A stretch of DNA of 34,300 nucleotides from Gemmatimonadaceae bacterium (GTDB lineage Bacteria; Gemmatimonadota; Gemmatimonadetes; Gemmatimonadales; Gemmatimonadaceae): contig JANLGX010000222.1 of NCBI GenBank assembly GCA_024654005.1, forward strand, positions 1-34,300, given 5' to 3'. Shown here one piece after another: positions 1 to 7,723 of this stretch. Below the pieces are notes generated by a model. That model was not told the origin of the DNA, ran no database searches, and saw only the letters and a program-made list of their open reading frames with translations. The number at the start of each line of letters is the position of its first letter. The first letter of the stretch is position 1. The position numbers were made by a program, and so were the translations under genes.

Positions 1-399
1 CTTGTCCGCCCCGGACCGGCTGGCCTCGCGAGCGGCGCGCGCGGCATCCTCCTGTTGCGCGACGACAGCGAGCAGCTCCGGCCGCGCGCTCGTAAGCGCC
101 CGCTCGGTCGCAGCGATGTCGGCCTCCAGCTGCACGATCCGCCCGTCAATCGCCGTCATCAACTGCTCCAGCATTACGCGCTCGGCCGCGGGAGCCCGCT
201 CCCACTCCCGGGTGATTTCGCTCCGCCGATCCATCGTGCGGTCGAGCTGGTCCGCCAGCTCGGCGCGACGCGCGCGCAGTCCCACGATGTCCTGCGCGCT
301 CTGCGGGATCTGAATCGTCTGGGCCGCGGTCGTGGGCCCGGCTTCGATCCTGACGGCGGCCGACTGCGGCGGCTGAGGGGCGGTGGGGGCGTCCTGCAC
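1..399 (-). CDS. Coiled-coil membrane protein, tandem paralogue (3' end outside window)
   Basis: Open minus-strand frame of 133 codons that runs off the left edge. It begins with GTG at 399-397, directly after the TAG stop (402-400) of the upstream gene. The N-terminus (MQD, then RIEAGP, AAQT, RARRAELADQL and RIVQLEADIAATERAL) matches the same blocks in the gene at 400-1062 in the same order, so the two are tandem paralogues. The visible part is a proline-rich leader of about 15 residues followed by Glu/Arg/Ala-rich helix with coiled-coil character; the membrane segment seen in the sister lies beyond the edge, if present. Function unknown. The paralogy also supports the GTG start, because both proteins then begin with MQD. 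Confidence 0.72.
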   Translation of the reverse strand, partial: MQDAPTAPQPPQSAAVRIEAGPTTAAQTIQIPQSAQDIVGLRARRAELADQLDRTMDRRSEITREWERAPAAERVMLEQLMTAIDGRIVQLEADIAATERALTSARPELLAVVAQQEDAARAAREASRSGADK

Positions 400-1062
400 C
401 TACGCCTCGCGGCCGCTGTGGCCCTGCGGCACCATCCGCGTGTTCTCCAGAGCGGGAACGGCCTTGGTTTCGCTCATCCGCCTCGTCACGAACCGTTGCC
501 CCTCGGACACGCGCTCCACTTCGATCGCTATGGCTTCGACGGCCTGCTCGATCCGCTCCAGCCGTCCCGCCGTCTCCGGAGGAATCACGCTCCGCACTGG
601 ACCCGCCGCCGCCCGCTTCCACATCATCCGCGCCGCACCGACGGCCAGCGGCGCAAGCACGAAGATCGTGAATACGATCCCGCCCGCGAGAACTTCGCCG
701 GATGAGAAGCCACCTAACACCCCCGAAGTGAGAAATCCCGCAGGGGCCCCCGTCAGCTGCCGGCCCGTTTCGGCAATATCGGACTCGAGCTGGACCATAC
801 GCTCGTCGAGTACCGCGATCCGTTGCTCCAGACCGGCTTTGGTCGCGCCCTCCGCGCTTCGCACCTGCCCAGCCAGGTCCCTGCGCCTGCGACTCGCGGA
901 GATGAGCTGGGTGGACAGCTCCGACCGTCGCGCGCGGATCGCGGCGACTTCGTCGCGGGTCATCGGCATCGCGAGCGTCTGAGCAGCGTTGCCCGGCCCG
1001 GCCTCGATGCGGATGACTGGTTGGGGCGCCGGAGCGGGCTGCTCCACCGTTGGGTCTTGCAT
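400..1062 (-). CDS. Coiled-coil protein with one membrane segment, unknown function
   Basis: 220 residues from the ATG at 1062; an ATG three codons upstream (1071) is possible, but the paralogue at 1-399 also starts MQD, so 1062 is preferred. Layout: a proline-rich leader (about 1-17), a block RIEAGP, a helical coiled-coil region (about 40-100), a Gly-rich turn, one hydrophobic segment (about 122-143, GGIVFTIFVLAPLAVGAARM), then a charged helix with PPETAGRLERIEQAVEAIAI. No enzymatic motif is visible. No good Shine-Dalgarno sequence precedes either start. A membrane-anchored structural or scaffolding role would fit, but this is only inference from composition. It lies 42 bases after the DinB gene and abuts its paralogue with no gap. 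Confidence 0.7.
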   Translation of the reverse strand: MQDPTVEQPAPAPQPVIRIEAGPGNAAQTLAMPMTRDEVAAIRARRSELSTQLISASRRRRDLAGQVRSAEGATKAGLEQRIAVLDERMVQLESDIAETGRQLTGAPAGFLTSGVLGGFSSGEVLAGGIVFTIFVLAPLAVGAARMMWKRAAAGPVRSVIPPETAGRLERIEQAVEAIAIEVERVSEGQRFVTRRMSETKAVPALENTRMVPQGHSGREA

Positions 1063-1104
1063 GAGCACCATTACGTAGGGATGGCGGGCTGGGTTACAGC
1101 GAAG

Positions 1105-1599
1105 TTAGCCCGTCTCCCTCTTGAAGACTATCAGATCGGTTGCGGGCGCGGCGAAGCCGGCTTGCCGCGACAGTGTCGCAACCTGCCCGCGGTGATAGGT
1201 CGAGTGGTTGACCACGTGCAGCAGCTGATCCACCAGCGGCTCACTGAAGTCGTCGCCCTTCAGATTCCTGTACGCCCGCGGCCTACCTAGATCCGCGTCC
1301 GTCAGCTCCCGCAGAAGCGCGGCGCGATCCGCTTCGACCTCGCGCAGCTTCTCCGTGAGCGCCGCGGCTTCCTGGAGCGAGGCCCAATCGGGCGGCGCCG
1401 ACGGGCTCTCCCCGCGCCACCGCCGCAGCCAGACCCACTCCGACATGGTTATGTGCGCGATGGTGTCACGAATGGACGAGAAGCTGCTCCCCCGTGGCGC
1501 AACGAAAACTTCTGGATCGAGCTTGCCGGCGGCGGAAAAAATCCGCGCGTTCGCCCATTCGTTGTATGCGAACAGCGACCTGACGTCGGCGACCCGCAC
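1105..1599 (-). CDS. DinB/YfiT-fold putative metal-dependent protein
   Basis: 164 residues. DinB-type four-helix bundle: the N-terminal FAYNEWANARI segment is characteristic, and the three metal-ligand histidine positions are recognisable in IRDTIAHITMSEW (first His) and in the pair within HVVNHSTYHRGQ near residues 128-137. The family holds thiol-dependent S-transferases and many uncharacterised proteins; the substrate cannot be told from sequence. Starts with GTG at 1599; GGAGGAG lies about 8 bases upstream, inside the end of the preceding gene, which stops only 3 bases before. This supports translational coupling with the 70-residue membrane protein. Confidence 0.85.
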   Translation of the reverse strand: MRVADVRSLFAYNEWANARIFSAAGKLDPEVFVAPRGSSFSSIRDTIAHITMSEWVWLRRWRGESPSAPPDWASLQEAAALTEKLREVEADRAALLRELTDADLGRPRAYRNLKGDDFSEPLVDQLLHVVNHSTYHRGQVATLSRQAGFAAPATDLIVFKRETG

Positions 1600-1602
1600 G
1601 GC

Positions 1603-1815
1603 TCAGCTCCTCCGGGCCCCGACTACCAGTAGAGCTCCGCCACCTACCAGCAGCAGCACCCCGACGATCGGCGGTATCTCTGCCTTTCGCTTGGTGACGA
1701 CCTCGACTGGACCGACCGTCACGGTCTCGCTGTCCTTGGTGTAGCTAATGCGCATCGCGAGCAGCACGACTCCGACCACCATCAGCAGCACGCCCAACCA
1801 CGAAATCGGCTTCAT
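1603..1815 (-). CDS. Small two-helix membrane protein (DUF3185-like)
   Basis: 70 residues with two hydrophobic helices (about 5-22 and 48-66) joined by a polar loop that contains a Lys/Glu/Val-rich segment. The shape and the N-terminal WLGVLLMVVGVVLLA segment resemble the small DUF3185-type membrane proteins of proteobacteria; the match is by appearance only. A good ribosome binding site, AGGAGA, lies 5-6 bases before the ATG at 1815. Located between the kinase gene (31 bases upstream) and the DinB gene (3 bases downstream). No function can be assigned. Confidence 0.72.
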   Translation of the reverse strand: MKPISWLGVLLMVVGVVLLAMRISYTKDSETVTVGPVEVVTKRKAEIPPIVGVLLLVGGGALLVVGARRS

Positions 1816-1846
1816 GGGGATCTCCTGTGAAAGATTCGTTTGGTGC

Positions 1847-4486
1847 TCAGTCTCCGATCAATCGCTGAAAGCGCGGATTGCCGCGCAGCCGGGCGAAGGT
1901 CGGGTCCAGCCGCAGCACATTCCGGTGGACGGTGGAGGGCACGGACAGCAGTTGCTCCAGAATTGGAATCGCCTCGTCGTGGCGCCCGAGGACGATCAGT
2001 ATCAGCGCGCGGTAGTACCGCACATCGGCGCCGACCAGCGCGTCCTTGGCCAATGGTCTCAATTCCAGGGCGCGGTCAGAGTCGGCCAAGGCATCGCGAC
2101 CATTACCGACCATGGCTCGCGCGAGGCCACGCTGCGCGTAGAACTCTGCTTCATCGGCGCGCTCACGGATTCGCGCAGTAAGCAGCCGGACGGCTGAATC
2201 GGCGTGGACGCGCGCACGTGCCGCTTCGTTCCGCTCGCGGAAGAACCACGCCTTCGACAAGACGAATGTTCCGTGCTCCCCCATGTCAGGCGACCAATCG
2301 GCCGCGGCTATCGCGCTCCCGATCGCGGGGTGCGTCGTGTAAGGCCAGCCCCGACTAAGTGTCGAGAGCATCAGAGGGCCCTTGTCCCGGACACGATCCC
2401 AGGCTGCTGCCAGGACCCTATTGGAAGCCGCGATGTCTCCCGTTCGCGCGAAGGTAATCGCCGCCTTGCCAATCAGAGCGTCGCTGTGTTCCGGGCTGAC
2501 GATGAGTGCCCTGTCCACTATCCGCTCGGACTCCGCAAAGTCGCGCAGGTAAAAGTGGGTGAGCGCAAAGTCGGCCATGTTCCCCACAGCGCGCGGATCC
2601 AACTCTATGGCGCGCTTCATGGTCGCCACTGCTTCCTGCCACCTACCGCTGCGCCGGAGGACGAAAGACTTGAACGCGAGCGCGTCCGCGTTGTTCGGCC
2701 GAGCGCTTTCCGCCTTCGCGAACTCGCGGAGCGCGCTGTCGTAGTCCAGAAACCCGTGGTAGTAGTAAACGCCGAGCGCTTCGTGCGCTTCGGGTAGGTT
2801 GGGGTCGAGTTCCAGCGCTCTGTCGGCCGCGACCTTCGCCTTGCGGAGCCGCCCAGCCGTGCGATCACCGTAGAACCAGTACAGCTCGGTGTTGGCGAGT
2901 GAAAGCTTCGCGTGGGCCTGCGCAAACCGCGGATCGAGAGCAACCGCGCGCTCCAGCGCCACCACTGCTTCGCGCATTTCCGGAACGAGAATCGAGCGGA
3001 GCAGCTCGGTTCCGCGCAGATACAGAGCGTACGCTTCGACGTTCTCGGTTGGCTTCGCCGCGAGCGCATCACGCTCCGGCTCCAGCAGGGCGACGTTAAG
3101 CGCGTTGGCAACTTCCGTCGCAACCCGCGACTGCACCTCGAACATTCCGGAGAGAACCGTCTGGTACGCGTCGCCCCACACCTGCGTGGCGTCCGACGCG
3201 CGCAGCAGAGCGGGGCTGACTCGCACGACTTCTTTGCCGCTTGCATCCTTATCCCAACGCACCGTCCCCGTCAGCAGATATTGCACTCCCAATTCCTGCG
3301 CGATCTGCTGCAGCGGCTTGTCGCTCGCCGCGTAGCTGCGCGCGCTCTGCCGCCCGACCACCCGCAGGCCTCGAACTGACGAGAGACGGTTGGTGATCTC
3401 TTCCGTCATGCCGTCGGTAAATTCCTGCCCCTCAGCGTTCCCGCGATTTTCGAAAGGAAGTACCGCGAGCGCTGGCGTCGAAACTGCCTCAGCGGACGCC
3501 GCAGCCGGACGACTGACCTTCCATCCCGCGAAGGCGATGATCGCGAGAGCGAGCGCGCCCCCGGCAATCGCGACCGCGCGCTTCGGAAATTGAACCGGTA
3601 CACTGACGGAGCGCTGCGCAGTGGTGGGCGCCATTCCGCCGCTTGGTGTAGTCAAAGCGTCCAGTTCGTGCACGACTTCCGCTGCTGATTGCGGCCGATC
3701 AGCGGGTCGTTTTTCCAGACACCACATCACGAGACTCGCCAGCATTGGCGGGATCGCGGGACGCCGGTTCGTGACGGGATCCGGGTTTTCGGTAACCTGC
3801 GCGGCGAGCATGGCCTGCGGTGAGCGACCCGGGAACGGTGTTGTCCCGCTCAGCATCTCGTACGCCAGCACACCGAGTGCGTAGATGTCCGCGCGATGGT
3901 CGGTGTTCGGATCCGCGGTCGCCTGCTCCGGGGCCATGTACGCGGGCGTGCCGAGCGCAACTCCCAATGAAGTAAGGCTCGCGCCGCCGCTCGACGCGCT
4001 CACGGCCTTCGCGACGCCGAAGTCGGTGACCATCGCGGAGCCGCCCGAGATGAGCACGTTCTCCGGCTTGATGTCGCGATGCACGACGCCGTTCTCGTGC
4101 GCATACGACAGCGCGGACGCGACCTCGCGCAGCACTCGCACGGATTCCGAAACCGGCAGCTCGCCGCCGCGCGCGAGTTTGGCACGCAGCGACTCGCCCT
4201 TCACGAACGGCATGGTGAAGTACGGCAGCCCCTGCGTCTCGCCCGCAGACAGCAGCGGAACGATGTGCGGGTGCTGCAGCTGCGCCGCCATCTGGATCTC
4301 GCGGCGGAAGCGGTCGATGTTGACCGCCGCGGCCATGTCGGGCGGGAGGACTTTCACGACGACCTTCCGGCCCAGCGCGGCTTCGTGCGCGACGAAAACG
4401 CGCGACATGCCGCCGCCGCCGAGCTCCTGCTCGAGGGTGAGACTGTCGCCCAGTGTCTTCTGCAGCTGTTCGCGGAGCTCGGTCAT
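1847..4486 (-). CDS. Membrane-spanning Ser/Thr protein kinase with TolB/FlgO-like and TPR region
   Basis: 879 residues from the ATG at 4486; a GTG 13 codons upstream (4525) keeps the frame but would sit inside the probable promoter and gives an N-terminus unlike the family. Numbering from that GTG: glycine loop GGGGMSRVF about 36-44, catalytic Lys58 in VVVKVL, HRDIKPEN 149-156, DFG 168-170, APE 198-200, so all active-site elements are present. One transmembrane helix at about 317-337 separates the cytoplasmic kinase from an exported part: a domain with ALAVLPFEN and DGMTEEITNRL (as in adenylate-cyclase/FlgO-like proteins of this phylum) at about 352-480, then several TPR helix pairs to the end. 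This architecture is common in Gemmatimonadota, where such kinases are numerous; ligand and substrates are unknown. Confidence 0.93.
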   Translation of the reverse strand: MTELREQLQKTLGDSLTLEQELGGGGMSRVFVAHEAALGRKVVVKVLPPDMAAAVNIDRFRREIQMAAQLQHPHIVPLLSAGETQGLPYFTMPFVKGESLRAKLARGGELPVSESVRVLREVASALSYAHENGVVHRDIKPENVLISGGSAMVTDFGVAKAVSASSGGASLTSLGVALGTPAYMAPEQATADPNTDHRADIYALGVLAYEMLSGTTPFPGRSPQAMLAAQVTENPDPVTNRRPAIPPMLASLVMWCLEKRPADRPQSAAEVVHELDALTTPSGGMAPTTAQRSVSVPVQFPKRAVAIAGGALALAIIAFAGWKVSRPAAASAEAVSTPALAVLPFENRGNAEGQEFTDGMTEEITNRLSSVRGLRVVGRQSARSYAASDKPLQQIAQELGVQYLLTGTVRWDKDASGKEVVRVSPALLRASDATQVWGDAYQTVLSGMFEVQSRVATEVANALNVALLEPERDALAAKPTENVEAYALYLRGTELLRSILVPEMREAVVALERAVALDPRFAQAHAKLSLANTELYWFYGDRTAGRLRKAKVAADRALELDPNLPEAHEALGVYYYHGFLDYDSALREFAKAESARPNNADALAFKSFVLRRSGRWQEAVATMKRAIELDPRAVGNMADFALTHFYLRDFAESERIVDRALIVSPEHSDALIGKAAITFARTGDIAASNRVLAAAWDRVRDKGPLMLSTLSRGWPYTTHPAIGSAIAAADWSPDMGEHGTFVLSKAWFFRERNEAARARVHADSAVRLLTARIRERADEAEFYAQRGLARAMVGNGRDALADSDRALELRPLAKDALVGADVRYYRALILIVLGRHDEAIPILEQLLSVPSTVHRNVLRLDPTFARLRGNPRFQRLIGD

Positions 4487-4526
4487 TCCTTGGGACGTGC
4501 GGGAAATAGTGGTGCTCGACGGCACT

Positions 4527-4532
4527 ACTATA
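4527..4532 (-). promoter_or_regulatory. Possible -10 box of the kinase gene
   Basis: TATAGT on the minus strand, about 40 bases before the ATG at 4486. No convincing -35 element is seen 16-18 bases further upstream. If it is the promoter, transcription would begin close to 4520 and the GTG at 4525 could not be the start codon, which agrees with the family-based start choice. Confidence 0.3.
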
Positions 4533-4573
4533 CATGCGGGGAAAGGGCCGCGATATCGGCCTGGCGTTTGGGG

Positions 4574-5464
4574 CTATGCGTGAGGGTGTTTTTCGCGCTC
4601 CGCCATGCTGTCGCGCTCGAGCTGGACGGTGACGTGCTCGATGCCGAACAGCCTCATCGCGTCGTGGACGTGCTCCAGAACGTGCTGCTGGCGCTCGGGC
4701 TCGCGGACGACCGCGTGCGCGCTCATCGCGACCATCCCCGAGCTGACGGACCAGATGTGCAGGTCGTGCACTGACTCGATCCCGGGGATCGCCTCCAACT
4801 GCGCGCGGACAGCGCCAGGCGGGCAGTGGGCGGGGGCCGACTCCAGTAAAACGTCCACGGATTCGCGCACCAGATTCCATGCGCCGCGAATGATGAGCGC
4901 GGTCGTGAACAGGGACGCGAGAGGATCCGCGGCGAGCCAGCCCGTCGCCCATATGATGACCGCCGCGGCCACCGTCCCCACCGACGCCAGCAGATCGCCG
5001 AGCACATGCAGATACGCACCACGCACGTTGAGGCTCGACCCCGAGGCCGGATGCAGCACGCGCGCGGCGGCGATGTTGGCCAGCAGCCCGAGCACCGCGA
5101 TCGTCAGCATCACTCCGCCGGTGATCGGCTCCGGATTGGCGAAGCGGGCGAACGACTCCCAGATGATCCACGCCGACAGCAGCAGCAGCGCGACGCCGTT
5201 GATCAGCGCGGCCAGGATCTCCCACCGCAGGTAGCCGTACGTCCTGTGGGACGTGCGCGGCAGATGCGCGAACCACGCGACGAACAGCGACAGGCCAAGC
5301 GCGGCCACATCGGTGAGCATGTGCCCGGCGTCTGCGAGCAGGGCGATCGAGTTGCTCAGAATGCCGCCGACGACTTCGGCGATCAGCAGCGTGGCGGTGA
5401 TTGCCAGCGCCACCCTCAGCCGCGACGAATCCTCGTGAGCGTGCGAATGCCCGGTGTGGCCCAT
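4574..5464 (-). CDS. czcD: Cation diffusion facilitator, CzcD/ZitB type (divalent metal efflux)
   Basis: 296 residues, usual family length. Inner-membrane proton/cation antiporter exporting Zn2+ and related metals. The sequence shows a His-rich N-terminus (GHTGHSHAHE), six hydrophobic helices, the metal-site motifs H48xxxD52 (DAGHMLTD) in helix 2 and H153xxxD157 (HVLGD) in helix 5, and a C-terminal cytoplasmic domain from about 205 with IESVHDLHIWSV, typical of the dimerising, metal-sensing fold. The ATG at 5464 is preceded by AGGAGG about 10 bases upstream. It is divergent from the CorC gene with a 59-base gap; the kinase gene follows on the same strand. The HxxxD pair suggests Zn2+; Co2+ or Cd2+ cannot be excluded. 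Confidence 0.92.
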   Translation of the reverse strand: MGHTGHSHAHEDSSRLRVALAITATLLIAEVVGGILSNSIALLADAGHMLTDVAALGLSLFVAWFAHLPRTSHRTYGYLRWEILAALINGVALLLLSAWIIWESFARFANPEPITGGVMLTIAVLGLLANIAAARVLHPASGSSLNVRGAYLHVLGDLLASVGTVAAAVIIWATGWLAADPLASLFTTALIIRGAWNLVRESVDVLLESAPAHCPPGAVRAQLEAIPGIESVHDLHIWSVSSGMVAMSAHAVVREPERQQHVLEHVHDAMRLFGIEHVTVQLERDSMAEREKHPHA

Positions 5465-5523
5465 GCGTCAGATGCCTCCTACGCCGCCTTCATAAGGGAC
5501 GGCACAGACAGTAAGTTCCATCC
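5465..5523. promoter_or_regulatory. Short divergent promoter region between CDF and CorC genes
   Basis: 59 bases separate the two divergent starts, so both promoters must lie here or overlap the coding ends. Minus-strand AGGAGG at about 5475-5480 serves the CDF gene. No clear -10/-35 pair or dyad operator is visible. Both products are linked to divalent cations, so joint control is plausible but not shown. Confidence 0.35.
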
Positions 5524-6867
5524 GTGCTCGGAAGGCTATCCGCCATTGTAGTTCTCGTGCTCCTGAACGGTTTCTTCGTCGGCGCCGAGTTCGCTCTCGT
5601 ACGCTCGCGACGCAACCGGCTGGAAGCGATGGTCCGCACCGGTGACCGCCTCGCCCGAGTGGCGCTCCGCGCATCCTCAAATATCTCCGGGCTGCTGCCG
5701 GCGAGCCAGCTTGGCGTGACTCTCTCCAGCCTCGCCCTCGGCTGGGTCGCGCAATCCGCGATGACGGACCTGCTGTCGACCCTTCCGGCCGGCGCCGCGA
5801 TTCCCGCCCGCGTGACCATCGCCGCCATCATCGCGTTCGCGGCCGCGAGCTACGTGCACGTGGTATTCGGCGAGCTGGTGCCCAAAGCCGCCGCGCTCAA
5901 TCACCCGGAGCGGCTCGCCAAGTGGCTCGTGCCGCCGCTCGTGCTGTTCGCGTCGGTGTCGCGGCCGCTCGTGTGGATCATCAACCGCACGTCGAACTTC
6001 ATGCTGCGGCTGTTCGGATTGCACGCGCTTCCCGGGGAGGACAGCGTGCACTCGCCCGACGAGCTGCGCATTCTCGTCGAGCAGGCGCAGGAAGGCGGCG
6101 CGATCGAGGCGCAGGACGCCGACATGATCGACGCCGTGCTCGAGTTCTCCGAGAAGAACGCCAGCGACGTCATGACGCCGCGCACCGAGGTCGCCGCGTT
6201 CGCGCTGGACGCCTCGCTCGACGACGTGCTCGCCACCGTCGAGGACAAGGGATACTCCAGGTATCCGGTATTCGAGGACAGCATCGACAACATCGTCGGG
6301 CTCATCCTCACCAAGGATATCCTCATCGAGGCCGTGCGGCGGCGGAACAGCTTCTCGCTCCAGTCGGTCATGCGGCCGGTGCACATGGTCCCCGGATCGC
6401 GCGAGGTCGAGGACGTGCTGGCCGACTTCAAGCGACTCAAGGAGCACATGGCGGTGGTGCTCGACGAATTCGGCGGGACCGCCGGCGTCGTCACGATGGA
6501 AGACCTGCTGGAGGAGATCGTCGGCGAGATCCTGGACGAGTACGACGATCCCGCGGAGAAGCCGGTCGAGACCCGCGGCGGAGAGACGCTGGTCCCCGGC
6601 AGCACGCACATCACCGACCTGAACGAGCGCTTCGCCCTGGAAGTCCCCGACGAGGACTACACCACCATCGGTGGCTACGTCTTCGGCACACTGGGCAGGC
6701 TTCCCGCGAACGGCGACCGCGTCACCGCCGGCGGCGCGATCTTCACCGTGCGGGAGATGGACGGCCGCCGGATCGAGACGCTGGCCGTGGATCTCCATAC
6801 GCTGGGCGATCGGCGCGCGGCCGAGCGCGATCAGTCAGCTCCGCGCACAACAGTAGCGCCTGGATGA
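5524..6867 (+). CDS. CNNM/CorC-family membrane protein (DUF21, CBS pair, CorC domain)
   Basis: 447 residues. The start is fixed at GTG 5524 because an in-frame TAA lies at 5512. An N-terminal DUF21 domain (about 1-190) has hydrophobic helices and the segment LVLLNGFFVGAEFALVRSRR; two CBS modules (about 205-325, beginning near VMTPRTEVAAF) follow; then a C-terminal CorC/HlyC domain (about 340-425) with GGYVFGTLGRLP. The family is annotated as Mg2+/Co2+ efflux or Na+/Mg2+ exchange, with CBS domains sensing adenine nucleotides or Mg2+; the older name hemolysin is not informative. The last 125 bases overlap the 3' end of pdxA on the other strand, covering only the poorly conserved tails of both proteins. 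Confidence 0.93.
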   Translation: MLGRLSAIVVLVLLNGFFVGAEFALVRSRRNRLEAMVRTGDRLARVALRASSNISGLLPASQLGVTLSSLALGWVAQSAMTDLLSTLPAGAAIPARVTIAAIIAFAAASYVHVVFGELVPKAAALNHPERLAKWLVPPLVLFASVSRPLVWIINRTSNFMLRLFGLHALPGEDSVHSPDELRILVEQAQEGGAIEAQDADMIDAVLEFSEKNASDVMTPRTEVAAFALDASLDDVLATVEDKGYSRYPVFEDSIDNIVGLILTKDILIEAVRRRNSFSLQSVMRPVHMVPGSREVEDVLADFKRLKEHMAVVLDEFGGTAGVVTMEDLLEEIVGEILDEYDDPAEKPVETRGGETLVPGSTHITDLNERFALEVPDEDYTTIGGYVFGTLGRLPANGDRVTAGGAIFTVREMDGRRIETLAVDLHTLGDRRAAERDQSAPRTTVAPG

Positions 6868-7723
6868 AGCTGGCCGGGTCCGCGATCCCGCGACCCGCGA
6901 TGTCCAGCGCCGTGCCGTGGTCGGGTGAAGTTCGCGGGAACGGAAGACCGAGCGTCACGTTCACCGCCGAGCCGAACGACGCGACCTTGATGGCCGTCAT
7001 GCCGACGTCGTGGTACGGCGCGACCACGGCGTCGAATTCTCCCCGCATCGCGCGCACGAACACGGTGTCCGCGGGGTAGGGCCCGGCTATTCCGGACGCG
7101 CGCGCGGCCGGCGCGAGCACGTCCTCGTCCTCTTCCCCGAACCGCCGCCCGTCGCCGCCGTGCGGGTTCAGCGCGCACAGGGCGATCCGCGGCTCCGCGA
7201 TCGAGAACCAGTCCGTCAGACCCTCGCGCGTGATCCTCGCGGCCCGGCTGATGGCGTCCGCGGTGACCGCCGCGGGGACGTCGCGCAGCGCGAGGTGCGT
7301 CGTCGCGAGCACCACGCGCAGCGGATGAGCGCCGGCGCCCGCGGCGCCGGTCGACGTCAACATCATCGCGACTTCGCTCCCGGTCAGGGCGCCCAGCATC
7401 TCGGTGTGTCCAGGGAAGTCGAACCCGCCGGCCAGCAGCGCCGCCTTGTCTATCGGCGCGGTGACGATCCCCTGCACCTCGCCGGCGAGCGCGAGCGCCA
7501 CGGCGCGCTCTATGGCCGCTCCGCTCAGCGCGCCGGCCAGATCGGCCCCATCACCGGCGTGCCACTCACCGGTGACTTCACCCGGCTCGAGACCGACACC
7601 CGTCGGCGCTACAACCATAACGTCACAGCGCTCGACGACACGCGGGTCGTCGAGCGCTCTGCGTATTATCTCGGGGCCGATCCCGCGCGGATCACCCGCG
7701 GTGACAGCCAGCCGCGCTCGCAC
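6743..7723 (-). CDS. pdxA: 4-hydroxythreonine-4-phosphate dehydrogenase
   Basis: 326 residues, usual length. NAD-dependent oxidation of 4-hydroxythreonine 4-phosphate in the DXP-dependent route to pyridoxine phosphate. Visible: GDPRGIGPEI at 10-19, TAPIDKAAL at about 88-96, the metal-ligand histidines H143 (TTHLAL) and H238 (YHDVGMTAIK; YHDQGL is more usual), and TSPDHGTALDIAG at 265-277 with a further conserved His. NPHGGDGRRFGEE at about 186-198 is the family NPHAGE-type motif. GTG start immediately after the TAG of the SurA-like gene, so the two are almost surely cotranscribed, an arrangement reminiscent of surA-pdxA in enterobacteria. An Arg/Pro-rich tail of about 30 residues lies in the zone overlapping the CorC gene. 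Confidence 0.95.
   Translation of the reverse strand: MRARLAVTAGDPRGIGPEIIRRALDDPRVVERCDVMVVAPTGVGLEPGEVTGEWHAGDGADLAGALSGAAIERAVALALAGEVQGIVTAPIDKAALLAGGFDFPGHTEMLGALTGSEVAMMLTSTGAAGAGAHPLRVVLATTHLALRDVPAAVTADAISRAARITREGLTDWFSIAEPRIALCALNPHGGDGRRFGEEDEDVLAPAARASGIAGPYPADTVFVRAMRGEFDAVVAPYHDVGMTAIKVASFGSAVNVTLGLPFPRTSPDHGTALDIAGRGIADPASFIQALLLCAELTDRARPRADRPAYGDPRPASRSGGRPSPAR

Noticed and set aside
4487-4525. GTG 4525 as start of the kinase
   Set aside because: It overlaps the probable -10 region, and family members begin near the MTELREQL segment.
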